This document shows, one piece after another, positions 43,480-52,105 of a stretch of DNA of 64,000 bases. The position numbers and the translations under genes are program-made. Location of the stretch: contig JAEKKJ010000008.1 of assembly GCA_019510435.1 (NCBI GenBank), positions 1 through 64,000 of the forward strand. Reading direction: 5' to 3'. The first letter of the stretch is position 1; every line of letters begins with the position of its first letter. The DNA comes from Caulobacterales bacterium (GTDB lineage Bacteria > Pseudomonadota > Alphaproteobacteria > Caulobacterales > Caulobacteraceae). The notes below the pieces were generated by a model that was given only the letters and a program-made list of their open reading frames with translations, made no database searches and was not told where the DNA came from.

Positions 43480-43767
43480 GTCGTAGGTCCCCACCTCGGT
43501 GAAGGTCATCGACTGGGGCGGCTCGTCGCAGCGGGCCCGGGCCTCGGCGACGAAGGCCTTGAACGCCGGAAGGTCGCTGAGCGGGCCGCTCCCCGTCTCG
43601 GACTCGAAGATGTGGATGAAGCTCAACCCGTCTTCGAGCTTCAGGGTCCGGTAGCGGACGCCGCCCGGCGCCGCGCGATGCAGCTCGTCGAACACGCTGC
43701 GGACCAACGCCTCGTTCTCGGAAGCCCGGCCGTCCTTCACCTTGTAGCGAACCACCACTTGTCGCAT
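43468..43767 (-). CDS. Antibiotic-biosynthesis-monooxygenase-like small protein
   Basis: The 99-residue protein (MRQVVVRYKVKDGRASENEA, then LVRSVFDEL; LSFIHIFESE; FKAFVAEARARCDEPPQ) has the size and alternating beta-alpha pattern of the dimeric alpha+beta barrel ABM superfamily. Members are cofactor-free monooxygenases or small ligand-binding proteins. GGAGGA precedes the ATG. It is divergent from the SnoaL-type ECF sigma gene and carries a GGAATC-N17-CGTC promoter identical in form to that of the sigma gene. Confidence 0.65.
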   Translation of the reverse strand: MRQVVVRYKVKDGRASENEALVRSVFDELHRAAPGGVRYRTLKLEDGLSFIHIFESETGSGPLSDLPAFKAFVAEARARCDEPPQSMTFTEVGTYDAAP

Positions 43768-43808
43768 CGTTCGTCCTCCAACTGCGCCATCTCGGCGCCC
43801 GCCCGAGG

Positions 43809-43835
43809 GACGTTTCGCGCGGCACAAACGATTCC
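43809..43835 (-). promoter_or_regulatory. Candidate ECF promoter for the ABM-like gene
   Basis: Reading on the minus strand, GGAATC (43835-43830) is followed by a 17-base spacer and CGTC (43812-43809), 41 bases before the ATG of the ABM-like gene. It mirrors the promoter in front of the divergent ECF sigma gene. GGAA(T/C)-CGTC/T is the usual ECF-dependent architecture. Confidence 0.65.
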
Positions 43836-43847
43836 TCCGCCCCCGCA

Positions 43848-43874
43848 GGAATCCTTGCCTCCATCTCCAACGTC
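43848..43874 (+). promoter_or_regulatory. Candidate ECF autoregulatory promoter
   Basis: GGAATC at 43848-43853, a 17-base spacer and CGTC at 43871-43874 stand 33 bases ahead of the sigma-factor ATG. The same -35, spacer length and -10 occur on the other strand 12 bases away, so both divergent genes are probably driven by the same sigma factor. Confidence 0.65.
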
Positions 43875-43907
43875 GTTCCGGCAGGAACGGCTTCCGCGGC
43901 GAGACCC

Positions 43908-44822
43908 ATGACCAACCGACCTGCATCGGCATCGCTGGCTCTGGAGCAGCTGTCTGCGCGGCTACGCCCCAAGCTGTTGCGCTACGCCGCCCGCATGACC
44001 GGGTCGGTCTTCGACGGCGAGGACGTCGTCCAGGACGCCCTGATGCGCATCCATGCGGCGGCGATGCCGCCCGATGCGATCACCCATCCCGACGCCTGGG
44101 CCTTTCGCGTCACCCACAATTCTGCGGTGGATTTCCTGCGCCGACGCGGGCGCGCGCCGTCGCAGCCTGACCTGGAGGTCCTGATGGCGCACGATCCCGT
44201 CGACGACGTCGCCCAGCGCCAGGCCGCCGCGGCGGGGCTGCGGACCTTCATGGGCCTGACCACCATCGAGCGCAGCAGCGTCATCCTGATGGACGTTCTG
44301 GGCTACTCGCTGCGGGAGGTCGTCGAGATCACGGGCATGACCCTGGCGGCGATCAAGGCGGCGCTGCACCGGGGCCGCGGGCGTCTGCGGGACCTGATCC
44401 AGCGCCAGGACGAGGATGAGCCGCGCCCCCTGACGCCTCAGCAGGAAGCGCAACTGCGCGCCTACGTGGCCGCGTTCAACGGTCGGGACTTCGACGCGGT
44501 CCGCGCGATGCTCGCCGAGGATGTCCGCCTCGACCTGGTCGGCCGCAGGAGCGCAAGCGGCAAGGCGGAGGTCAGCGGCTACTTCGGCAGGTATGCAAGC
44601 CGCGCCGACTGGCGCCTGTCGCTCAGTCTGGTCGACGGGCGGCCTGCGATCACGATCGTCGATCCGCAGACCCCGCCGCACCCCATCACCCATTTCGTGC
44701 TGGTCGAGTTCGAGGGGGATCGGGTGCGGCTGATCCGCGACTACCGCTATGCGCGCCACGTGGTGGACGAGGCGGATGTCCGGACCTGGGATCCGCCCGG
44801 TCCGGATGGCGCGCAATCTTGA
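43908..44822 (+). CDS. ECF sigma factor with C-terminal SnoaL-like domain (SigJ/ECF41-type)
   Basis: The 304-residue protein has sigma region 2 (KLLRYAARMTGSVFDGEDVV, QDALMRIH, WAFRVTHNSAVDFLRR) and region 4 (LTTIERSSVILMDVLGYSLREV, GMTLAAIKAALHRGR). These are followed from about residue 180 by a SnoaL/NTF2-like domain (LRAYVAAFNGRDFDAVRAML). Sigma factors of this kind need no separate anti-sigma; the SnoaL domain tunes activity, perhaps by binding a ligand, and they usually control an adjacent oxidoreductase-type gene. Here the divergent ABM-like gene fits, and matching promoters support it. Confidence 0.85.
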   Translation: MTNRPASASLALEQLSARLRPKLLRYAARMTGSVFDGEDVVQDALMRIHAAAMPPDAITHPDAWAFRVTHNSAVDFLRRRGRAPSQPDLEVLMAHDPVDDVAQRQAAAAGLRTFMGLTTIERSSVILMDVLGYSLREVVEITGMTLAAIKAALHRGRGRLRDLIQRQDEDEPRPLTPQQEAQLRAYVAAFNGRDFDAVRAMLAEDVRLDLVGRRSASGKAEVSGYFGRYASRADWRLSLSLVDGRPAITIVDPQTPPHPITHFVLVEFEGDRVRLIRDYRYARHVVDEADVRTWDPPGPDGAQS

Positions 44823-44869
44823 ACCGCCGCCTCCGTTCGCAGCGTGAAACCGGCTCCGTAAGGGCGGCC

Positions 44870-44890
44870 CCGGGCTGTCGAGGAGCCCGG
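44870..44890. terminator. GC hairpin between convergent genes
   Basis: CCGGGCT (44870-44876) and AGCCCGG (44884-44890) form a seven-base perfect hairpin with a seven-base loop in the 81-base gap between the convergent sigma and CoA-transferase genes. There is no T-run. Confidence 0.35.
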
Positions 44891-44903
44891 CGCTCGGCGC
44901 GCC

Positions 44904-47291
44904 CTATGAAGCCGTGGCCAGGTCTCGGATCGGATCGGAAAGGCGGATGACGCCGCGGCTCGCGAGCTCTGCGATCCGGTCTGGGCTGTAGCCGAGCTCG
45001 GCCAGGATGTCGGCGGTATGCTGGCCGAGGGCGGGCGCTGCGCCCTTGCGCTGCGGCGGCGTGCTGGACAGGCGCATGTAGTGGCCGACCTCGCGGATGG
45101 TGCCGTGGAGCGGGCTGTCCTGCTCGAAGACACGACCGGTCGCCTGCGCCCAGTCGTCGAAGAACAGTTTGGGGACCATCGGCTCGCGCGCGGGGACCTC
45201 GCAGGCCACGCGCGCGCTGCGCAGGCGCTGCGCGGCCTCCTGCGATGACAGGGCTATGAGGCGTGCTCCGATCGCCTCGGCGAGCTCGGCCGCATCCTCC
45301 CGGCGCGCGTCTTCGGTCTCGCAGCGTGCGACGAGTTCGGGCGGAAGATCGAGGGCGGCGGAGAGGCGCGTGAAGGCGGCGTCGCCGACGCCGGCGATGC
45401 AGATCCAGTGATCGGCGGTCCGGTAGAGCCGATAGGTCGGGCTCCAACCGGTCTGATCGGCGTCCAGGGGCAGGGCGGTCAGGGATTCGCCGTTCGGGCC
45501 GAGGAAGTGATGCGAGGTGACGAACAGGCTGGAGTGCAGTTGCGGGCTCTCGATGTACTGGCCCTCGCCGGTCCGGTTGCGGTGCTGCAGGCCCGCCAGC
45601 ACGGCGAAGGCGCCCAGCAAGCCGTTGTAGTAATCCTCGTTGCCCTCGACTGAGCGCACGGGCTTGTTGCCGGCGCCCGCGCCTTCGTAGAGCAGGCCGG
45701 TGAAGCCGGACTGGAGCGGCGCGAAGCTCTTGGCGTGGGCCTTGGGGCCGCGGTTGCCGAAGCCGGGCAGGTGGCAATAGACCAGCCGCGGGTTCAGGGC
45801 CGAGAGGGTCTCGTAGTCCAGGCCGATCTTGCCGGCCTTGCCCGGCCGCTGGTTGTGGACCACCGCGTCCGCGGTGCGCGCCAGGTCGTGGGCGATGCGC
45901 CGGCCCTCCGGCGACTTCAGGTCCAGCGCGATGCTCCGCTTGCCCCGCTGGGCGGCCTCGAACGGGTTGGGCAGCGGCCGCATCTGATCGCCGCCCAGCG
46001 GTTCGATCAGGATCACGTCCGCCCCCAGATCGGACAGGATCTTGGCGCCATAGCCGGTGGCGAAGAACGACGCGAAGTCGATCACCCGCAGCCCCTCCAG
46101 CGCGTGACGCAGCGGCCGTGGCTGCGCCGCAGGCGTCGAAGCGGGGCCGGGCCGCGAGGCGGTGGCCAGCGCCCGGACCTCGGCGTCGTCACGCCCGGCC
46201 ACCGGGGCCGGCGTGGGTCGGGTCAGCGGTGATTTCGCGAAGGCGAGCGGTGGCGCGGCCTGGCGCAGACGACCCAAGGTGGGATGCTCCACGGTCATCA
46301 CCTGGTCGGCGAAGACCACCTGCTCGTCCTCCAGCACCTGCCCCTGCCGAAGCACCGGCAGCACCGCGACGTCGCGCGCCTGGAACAGCGGGATCCACTC
46401 GGCGCGCGGGCGTTGGCTGAAGGCCTCGGGGATGTACTCCCGGGCGATGGTGAACTCCTCGTCGTTCAGCGGCAGCGACATGTCGGAGCCGGGGACCTCC
46501 TGGCAGATCTCGCCGAAGCCGAAGACCTCCATCACGCTCTTGAAGCCGCCCTGGCCGCCGGTGTGGATCTGGATGAACTCCCCGTCGGCGCACTCGAAGG
46601 AGGCGGTGATCAGCCGCTTGCGGCCGAACCCGACGCGGCGGCCTTCCGAGACCTCGACGAACGACAGTCCCTGCGGGTGCCACCAGTGGTTCATCGGCGA
46701 CTGCGCCAGCACCCCGTCCAGCAGCGAGACGTCCACGAACTGGCCCTGGCCGGTGTGGTGGCGGGCGCGCAGGGCGGCCAGCAGGCTGATCCCCATCACG
46801 AAGCCCGTGCCGTACGAGATGTGCGGGTGGCCGAGGAAGATAGGCCCCTCGCGCCCGGCGCTGGTCTGCTCCACCATCAGGCCCAGCTTGGCGGCGACGA
46901 TGGCGTCGTACCCCGGCTCGTCGCGCCAGGGGCCGTCGTGGCCGAAGCCGGTGATGGAACCCTGGATCAGTCGCGGGAAGCGCTCGGCCAGGGTCGCATA
47001 GTCGAGGCCGAAAGCTGCGGCCCGGCCGGCGCCAAAGGATTCCAGGAACACGTCCGCCCGGGCCAGCAGGCCGAACAGCACCTCCCGGTCCTGGGCGGCG
47101 TGCAGATCGAGCTCGATGCTCTTTTTCCCGCGCTCCCAGGCCAGCCGCAGCAGGTCGACGCCGCGCCGGCTCTCGCCGGGCCGCTCGATCTTGATGACCG
47201 TCGCGCCGTTATCCGCGAGCAGCAACGAGGCGATGCTTCCGGCGCCGCCCCAACTGGCGTCGACGACGAGGACGTCCTCTAGCGGTCCCAT
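44904..47291 (-). CDS. Tandem-domain CaiB/BaiF family III CoA-transferase
   Basis: The 795-residue protein is two CaiB/BaiF (PF02515) modules in one chain, residues 1 to about 375 and about 397 to 795, each opening with the CoA-binding pattern (VVDASWGGAGSIASLLLADN / VIDFASFFATGYGAKILSDL). In the second module Asp553 (GNEDYYNGLLGAF) aligns with the catalytic aspartate of formyl-CoA transferase; in the first the same place is His157 (GHPHISYGTGFVMG). The enzyme probably loads CoA on an organic acid substrate using only the second half for catalysis. AGGAG precedes the ATG. It is the last gene of the minus-strand catabolic arm. Confidence 0.88.
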   Translation of the reverse strand: MGPLEDVLVVDASWGGAGSIASLLLADNGATVIKIERPGESRRGVDLLRLAWERGKKSIELDLHAAQDREVLFGLLARADVFLESFGAGRAAAFGLDYATLAERFPRLIQGSITGFGHDGPWRDEPGYDAIVAAKLGLMVEQTSAGREGPIFLGHPHISYGTGFVMGISLLAALRARHHTGQGQFVDVSLLDGVLAQSPMNHWWHPQGLSFVEVSEGRRVGFGRKRLITASFECADGEFIQIHTGGQGGFKSVMEVFGFGEICQEVPGSDMSLPLNDEEFTIAREYIPEAFSQRPRAEWIPLFQARDVAVLPVLRQGQVLEDEQVVFADQVMTVEHPTLGRLRQAAPPLAFAKSPLTRPTPAPVAGRDDAEVRALATASRPGPASTPAAQPRPLRHALEGLRVIDFASFFATGYGAKILSDLGADVILIEPLGGDQMRPLPNPFEAAQRGKRSIALDLKSPEGRRIAHDLARTADAVVHNQRPGKAGKIGLDYETLSALNPRLVYCHLPGFGNRGPKAHAKSFAPLQSGFTGLLYEGAGAGNKPVRSVEGNEDYYNGLLGAFAVLAGLQHRNRTGEGQYIESPQLHSSLFVTSHHFLGPNGESLTALPLDADQTGWSPTYRLYRTADHWICIAGVGDAAFTRLSAALDLPPELVARCETEDARREDAAELAEAIGARLIALSSQEAAQRLRSARVACEVPAREPMVPKLFFDDWAQATGRVFEQDSPLHGTIREVGHYMRLSSTPPQRKGAAPALGQHTADILAELGYSPDRIAELASRGVIRLSDPIRDLATAS

Positions 47292-47300
47292 GGGTCACTC

Positions 47301-48752
47301 CTACGCAGGCTGGGGGCTTTGGCCGGTGGCGTCGCGGGCGAGCAGGCGCCGGTAGGGGCCGCATGACAGCAGCACCAGGATGAACATGATTGGCGCGGCG
47401 CCGGCGACGACCAGCGCCAGGGAATAGCGGACGTCCGCGGGGCCGGAGAACAGCCGGTCGGTGAAGAGGCCCACCACGACCGGGCCGCCGCAGAGGCCCA
47501 CGAGGGTGATGAAGGTCAGGTAGATGGCGCTGACCTGCGAGCGCAGCTGGTTGGGCACGATCAGCTGCAAGGCCGTTGGCGCGCAGGCGTAGGGCATCGA
47601 CTGGAAGAACAGGGTGGGCGCGAGCAGCGCCAGCGACAGCGCCGGGGTCGGCATCAGGGGCGCGAGGCCGCCGGTGATCCCGACCCCCACGAAGCCGAAC
47701 GCGGCCACCTTCAGCGGCGCGTCCGTCATCCCTCGGGCCCGCAGCCGGTCCACGAGCCAGCCGGCCACGTAGCCGCCCGGGGTGGCGCAGAGGATCGTCA
47801 GCGCCCCGACCCAGACCCCGACCTGCGTCGGGCTCCAGTGGTGTACGCGGATGAAGAAGGCGGGGGTCCAGATGGAGACCGCGTAGCTGACCGTCGTCAC
47901 CATGGAGAACCCGCCCAGCATGAGCGCCATGAAAGCGCGCAGCCGCCAGAGCTCCTGCAGGACCGCCCGCGCCGGGAGGCGCGCTTTGCCGCCGGCCGCC
48001 AGCCCACGCCGGATCGGCTCGCGCAGCAGGAAGAAGCAGGGCGCCAGCACCATCCCCGGCAGGGCGACGAAGACGAACGCCAGCTGCCAGGGCTGCATCC
48101 CGAACAGAAGGTCGGGCCGGGTGATCTGGAGCGCTTCCAGCCAGCCGATCAGCACGCCGCCCCCGACGAGCGCCAGGCCCGACCCGATCATCGAGCTGGC
48201 GGTGAACAGGCTGATGGCCCGGCCCAGGCGGTCTGGCGGGAAGTAGTCGCTGATGATGGAAAAGCCGGCGGGATAGACGCTGGCCTCGCCCACCCCGACG
48301 CCGACCCGGGCCAGGAACAGCTGCAGATAGCTGCGCGCGAAACCGGTCGCCATGGCGAAGGCGCCGAACAGCGCGACGCCCACGCCGATCACGGCCCGGC
48401 GCTGCGCGCGGTCGGCGAGCATGCCGATCGGCAGCGTCATGAAGGTGTAGAACATGCCGAAGGCGATGCCTTGCAGCATGCCGAACTGGGTGTCGGAGAG
48501 GTGGAACTGCGCCTTGATGGGCTCGACCACCAGATTGATGATGTGCCGGTCCAGCTGCGAGACGATCGCGCCGCCCATCAGGAGCCCGAGCGCGGTCCAG
48601 GCCAGGACGGGGGAAGGCCACGCCGCGTCGGGCGCCTGAGCCGGCGCGGTATCGGGAGTCAGCTCAAGTAGGGGCGCCTTGCCCGTCCGGCCTGGACCCG
48701 TCCATTTGAGCGGGAAAGGTCCTGGCGCCCCGCGTCCCTCCGCTTCCGACAT
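47301..48752 (-). CDS. MFS transporter, spinster-like
   Basis: The 483-residue protein has about twelve hydrophobic segments and the spinster-type MFS motifs SQLDRHIINLVVEPIKAQF, FTFMTLPIGMLADRAQRR-like sequence after helix 2, and VGVGEASVYPAGFSIISDYF. It has a long hydrophilic N-terminal extension of about 50 residues. Such permeases often sit in aromatic- or steroid-degradation clusters of alphaproteobacteria and import carboxylic acids. It lies nine bases ahead of the CoA-transferase gene and is co-transcribed. Confidence 0.85.
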   Translation of the reverse strand: MSEAEGRGAPGPFPLKWTGPGRTGKAPLLELTPDTAPAQAPDAAWPSPVLAWTALGLLMGGAIVSQLDRHIINLVVEPIKAQFHLSDTQFGMLQGIAFGMFYTFMTLPIGMLADRAQRRAVIGVGVALFGAFAMATGFARSYLQLFLARVGVGVGEASVYPAGFSIISDYFPPDRLGRAISLFTASSMIGSGLALVGGGVLIGWLEALQITRPDLLFGMQPWQLAFVFVALPGMVLAPCFFLLREPIRRGLAAGGKARLPARAVLQELWRLRAFMALMLGGFSMVTTVSYAVSIWTPAFFIRVHHWSPTQVGVWVGALTILCATPGGYVAGWLVDRLRARGMTDAPLKVAAFGFVGVGITGGLAPLMPTPALSLALLAPTLFFQSMPYACAPTALQLIVPNQLRSQVSAIYLTFITLVGLCGGPVVVGLFTDRLFSGPADVRYSLALVVAGAAPIMFILVLLSCGPYRRLLARDATGQSPQPA

Positions 48753-48791
48753 GGCAGGGGTTCCTCTCCCGCTGATGTTCTTGTCATGGAG

Positions 48792-49205
48792 TCACGCGGC
48801 CGCCTCGCTGCGGAGGGGCTGGCGCCCGATCACGAACTCGTCGACGGGGACGCCGCCGATCAGGTGTTCCTGGATGATGCGTTCCAGGACCGTCGGCTCG
48901 CAGCCGCGGTACCAGACGCCCTCAGGGTAGACGACGGCGATGGGGCCATCGCGGCAGACCTGCAGGCAGTTGACCTTGGTGCGGAAGACGCCGCCCTGGC
49001 CGACGAGGTCCAGCTGCTGCAGCCGGCGCTTCAGGAAGGCCCAGGCCGCGAGTCCCTCGTCCCGACCGCAGCACTTGGGCTTGGTCTGGTCCGCGCAGAG
49101 CAGGATGTGCCGCCGCGCCGCCGGCAGGCCGAGGCGGTCGAGGACGTCCGCCGGCCCCTCGGTCTCCTCCGGGGCGATCTGTGGACCCGAGCCCAGGGCG
49201 CTCAT
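48792..49205 (-). CDS. Thioredoxin-like [2Fe-2S] ferredoxin
   Basis: The 137-residue protein has the thioredoxin-like ferredoxin pattern: [14 protein letters not shown] with the first cysteines and [20 protein letters not shown] with the CxxxC pair, ending [18 protein letters not shown]. These proteins carry a [2Fe-2S] centre, often working with NADH-linked or Rieske oxygenase electron chains. Its ATG overlaps the stop of the degenerate amidohydrolase gene (ATGA). Confidence 0.83.
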   Translation of the reverse strand: MSALGSGPQIAPEETEGPADVLDRLGLPAARRHILLCADQTKPKCCGRDEGLAAWAFLKRRLQQLDLVGQGGVFRTKVNCLQVCRDGPIAVVYPEGVWYRGCEPTVLERIIQEHLIGGVPVDEFVIGRQPLRSEAAA

Positions 49206-50350
49206 AGCAGCGCGTAGTTTTCGTAGGTCTTCACCTCGTCCGGGGTGAACCGGCTGGCGTTGCCGACGCCGTAGACCCGAGCACAGGTTTCCCCGGCCAG
49301 CTGGACCCGGAAGTCCTCCGGCATGCCCGCCGTCAGCCGCTCGAAGAGCTGGCGCGTGTTGGGCCAGACCGAGTGGTGGTCCATCAGCGCGAACGAGCCC
49401 CACATCAGGTGGGCCTCGCCCATGTAGGCGCGGTTCAGCAGCGCGGTGCGGTCGTCCTGGGTCACGTACCAGAAGAAGCGCCGCAGGTAGTCCGACGGGT
49501 GGAGGTCGGGATCGCCCAGCGAAATCTTCCGCAGCGCGGCGGTGCGCATGTAGGTCTCGCTGAGGGTCTCGTAGGTCGAGGGCGCCCAGCCGACGTTCGG
49601 AGCGACCGACACGAAGCGGATGTCCGGATGCCGATCCGGGATGTTCGCGTAGATGATGCTGGTCATGTCGTTGTAGAATTCCGGATGCGCGCCCGCGGCG
49701 ATCTCCAGCCCGGGCTCCCGCCCGCCGTTCAGGGGCCGGTAGAGGCTGATCGGCGTGCCCAGGGCCGCAGCCGCCTCCCAGAAGCCCTCGCATTCCTGCA
49801 TCGCCGGCGGGCAGTCGGGGCCGCCCGGCCAGGCGTCCAGCACCACCGCCTTGAGGCCCAGTTCCTCGACGGCGCGGGAGAGCTCGACCGTGGCGTCATG
49901 CGCGCCCGTGGTCGGGACCTTGGCCACGCCGATGAAGCGCTCGGGATCCTGCGCGCAGAGCTCGGCGAGCCAGTCGTTGTAGGCGCCGTAGCACTCGACG
50001 ATGAAGTCGGGCTGGTCACTGCTGTTGATCAGGTCCCAGACCGGTCCCGTGGAATAGAGCACCTCGCCGGCGACCTGGTCGCGATCCTGCAGCCAGCGCC
50101 GGCCATCGGCCGTGGCCAGCCACGCGGCCGCCTCCAGGGTCATCTTGCGGGTGCGGCCGTGGGCGTCGCCCAACACGCCCAGCCAGGCCGGCGTCTTGGC
50201 CACCCGGCTGGCTGCCGTCCACACCACGCCCTCGTCGGTCTCGACCATCCGCGGGCAGATGTCGGCGAACTTCGCCGGCAGGCGTTTGGTCCAAAGGTCC
50301 GGGGCTTCGATCACGCCGCTGGCGGCGGAGATCATGCGGCTGAGGGTCAT
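49202..50350 (-). CDS. Amidohydrolase-2-fold paralog with an erased metal site
   Basis: This 382-residue protein aligns along its length with the next gene ([12 protein letters not shown] vs [31 protein letters not shown] vs FRAYNDWMAEFCSHDPSRL). Every metal-ligand position seems altered. The N-terminal DSH of the active form is ASG (SAASGVIEA), the central His in SLHL is Tyr (SLYRP), and the late Asp in the WMCDFPHS motif has become Phe/Leu ([14 protein letters not shown]). It is likely a non-catalytic partner or an enzyme that works without metal. Stop and next start overlap by ATGA. Confidence 0.8.
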   Translation of the reverse strand: MTLSRMISAASGVIEAPDLWTKRLPAKFADICPRMVETDEGVVWTAASRVAKTPAWLGVLGDAHGRTRKMTLEAAAWLATADGRRWLQDRDQVAGEVLYSTGPVWDLINSSDQPDFIVECYGAYNDWLAELCAQDPERFIGVAKVPTTGAHDATVELSRAVEELGLKAVVLDAWPGGPDCPPAMQECEGFWEAAAALGTPISLYRPLNGGREPGLEIAAGAHPEFYNDMTSIIYANIPDRHPDIRFVSVAPNVGWAPSTYETLSETYMRTAALRKISLGDPDLHPSDYLRRFFWYVTQDDRTALLNRAYMGEAHLMWGSFALMDHHSVWPNTRQLFERLTAGMPEDFRVQLAGETCARVYGVGNASRFTPDEVKTYENYALL

Positions 50351-50430
50351 CGGCGAGGGTTCCTGACGGCTGGCGTGAGCGCTCAGCGCGGCTTGCCGCG
50401 CCAAGGCGTTGCGATCGGGATGAGGGCGGC

Positions 50431-51633
50431 TTAGGCGGCGAGCGGTTGTCGCGCCGGCAGCTCGTAGGGGATCTGGTAGAGGTCGGCGACGGTGCGCCAC
50501 ATCATCCGCTCCCACTCTTCCGGCGGCACGCCGCCGGCTTTCAGCTGGGCGTGGGCCAGCTCCACGTCGATCGGCCAGTTCGACACGGAGTGCGGGAAGT
50601 CGCACATCCACATCATGCGATCGACGCCGATGGTGTAGCGGTTGTTGATGCCGACCTGGTCGATCAGGAAGGTCGTGTAGATATTGCGCTGGAAATACTC
50701 GGACGGCAGCAGGTCCAGCTTGATCCCCTGGTCGCGGGCGAGGCGCTTGTAGGTCGCGTCGAACCGCTCGAGGTAGAAGGGCACCCACCCCGACTGCGTT
50801 TCCGCCCCGACGAACTTCAGGTTCGGGAAACGGTCGAACACCCCGCCCAGGATCAGCCGCTGGCAGACCGTGGGGAAGGCGCCGGCCTGCGAGGCCTTCT
50901 TCAGCTCGGCCACGTTGCCCTTGGCGTGGATGGCGATGGCGTTCACCGGCACGCGGATCGACAGGTGCAGCGAGACCGGCTTGCCGATCTCCTCGGCGAT
51001 CGCCCAGAACCGGTCATCCTCCGGCGCCGGCTCGCTGAGCGAGCCGTTGGGATAGCTCTCCAGGGCGACGCCCTTGAGGTTCAGGTCGATGAGGCAGCGC
51101 TTCAGCTCGGCGATGGCGTCGTCGATGCCGGTCGAGGGGATGATGCCGATCGGGAACAGCCGGCTCGGGTCATGCGAGCAGAACTCGGCCATCCAGTCGT
51201 TGTAGGCGCGGAAGCAGTGGTAGGTCAGTTCGCGGTCCTTGGCCGCCTTCACGGCCGCCCAGACCCCGGGGTTGTTATAGAAGAACTCCCCGTCGAGCTT
51301 GTCCTCGATCTGCTCCTTCACCCGTTCCTTCGGGTCGAACGACCCGGGCAGGATGTCCGAATAGCGGACCCCCTTCTGCAGCCCGTCCTTGAGCTCGCCG
51401 AAGCGGGCCTTGTACCCCGCCCGGTCGAACCGCTTGGTGGCGCGGTGGTGGACCGCGGCCGACCCGAACGGGATCGGCGTGTCGACGTCGGCCATCCGCC
51501 AGGCCTCGCCGCCGTTATCGAGCTCGATGATGTGCGGGCAGGTGTCGCGGAACTTGGCCGGGACGCGGTCGATGAACATCCGGGCCGGCTCGTTGACGTG
51601 CGAGTCCGCGGAAATCGCCTTGTAGACCGTCAT
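50431..51633 (-). CDS. Metal-dependent amidohydrolase-2 family hydrolase or decarboxylase
   Basis: The 400-residue protein has the amidohydrolase-2 (PF04909) signature SADSHVNEP (Asp10, His12), FRAYNDWMAEFCSHDPSRL, a central SLHL, and the C-terminal MWMCDFPHSVSNWP that supplies the metal Asp. Members hydrolyse C-N or C-C bonds or decarboxylate aromatic acids (gamma-resorcylate and ACMSD decarboxylase relatives). The substrate here is not evident. GGGAGG precedes the ATG. It is the first gene of the operon through 44904, with a candidate promoter at 51687-51714. Confidence 0.85.
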   Translation of the reverse strand: MTVYKAISADSHVNEPARMFIDRVPAKFRDTCPHIIELDNGGEAWRMADVDTPIPFGSAAVHHRATKRFDRAGYKARFGELKDGLQKGVRYSDILPGSFDPKERVKEQIEDKLDGEFFYNNPGVWAAVKAAKDRELTYHCFRAYNDWMAEFCSHDPSRLFPIGIIPSTGIDDAIAELKRCLIDLNLKGVALESYPNGSLSEPAPEDDRFWAIAEEIGKPVSLHLSIRVPVNAIAIHAKGNVAELKKASQAGAFPTVCQRLILGGVFDRFPNLKFVGAETQSGWVPFYLERFDATYKRLARDQGIKLDLLPSEYFQRNIYTTFLIDQVGINNRYTIGVDRMMWMCDFPHSVSNWPIDVELAHAQLKAGGVPPEEWERMMWRTVADLYQIPYELPARQPLAA

Positions 51634-51686
51634 GGCTTCCTCCCTGACCGGCCTGGTCAACCGCCGGCCGTGTCGTGTTGGCCATT

Positions 51687-51714
51687 ACGCTACACCTCAC
51701 CGAAAAGTGGTCAA
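51687..51714 (-). promoter_or_regulatory. Candidate sigma-70 promoter of the minus-strand catabolic operon
   Basis: On the minus strand TTGACC (51714-51709) and TAGCGT (51692-51687) are separated by 16 bases, 53 bases ahead of the amidohydrolase ATG. Immediately upstream lies an A/T-rich tract with GTCCATTTTTTGAAAA (51717-51732, plus strand), a possible regulator site. Confidence 0.45.
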
Positions 51715-51751
51715 GGGTCCATTTTTTGAAAATGTTCGAGCGTGAGCCCGT

Positions 51752-52087
51752 TCACCGGCCCGTCGGCGCGGTCCCGACCTCGATGTGTCCGTCGATTTCC
51801 CGAACCGGGAAGGTGTCGAGGGGTTCGAACGCCGGCGGCCCGAACGGCGCCCCGGTCTTCAGGCTGAACCGGGCGCCGTGATAGGGGCAGACGATGGTGC
51901 ACTTGCGCACCACGCCGCCGGCCAATTGCTCGTGGTCGTGGGTGCAACGGTTCTGGACCGCGAAGACCTGGCCCTCGGAGCGGCAGAGCAGGAGGCGCTG
52001 GCCCGCCACCTCGATCAGGCGCTGGGCGCCCTCGGCGAGTTCGTCGGCCCGGGCGACGCGCTGGAACGCGCCCTCGATCTGCGCCAT
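51752..52087 (-). CDS. Rieske-type [2Fe-2S] ferredoxin
   Basis: The 111-residue protein has both Rieske motifs, NRCTHDHEQL (CxH) and CTIVCPYHGARFS (CxxH), in the compact form of soluble Rieske ferredoxins that feed dioxygenases and monooxygenases. No terminal Rieske oxygenase or ferredoxin reductase is in the window, so its partner is encoded elsewhere or is one of the flavoenzymes here. It lies 18 bases after the TetR gene. Confidence 0.9.
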   Translation of the reverse strand: MAQIEGAFQRVARADELAEGAQRLIEVAGQRLLLCRSEGQVFAVQNRCTHDHEQLAGGVVRKCTIVCPYHGARFSLKTGAPFGPPAFEPLDTFPVREIDGHIEVGTAPTGR

Positions 52088-52105
52088 GTCCGTGTCATCC
52101 TTGCG

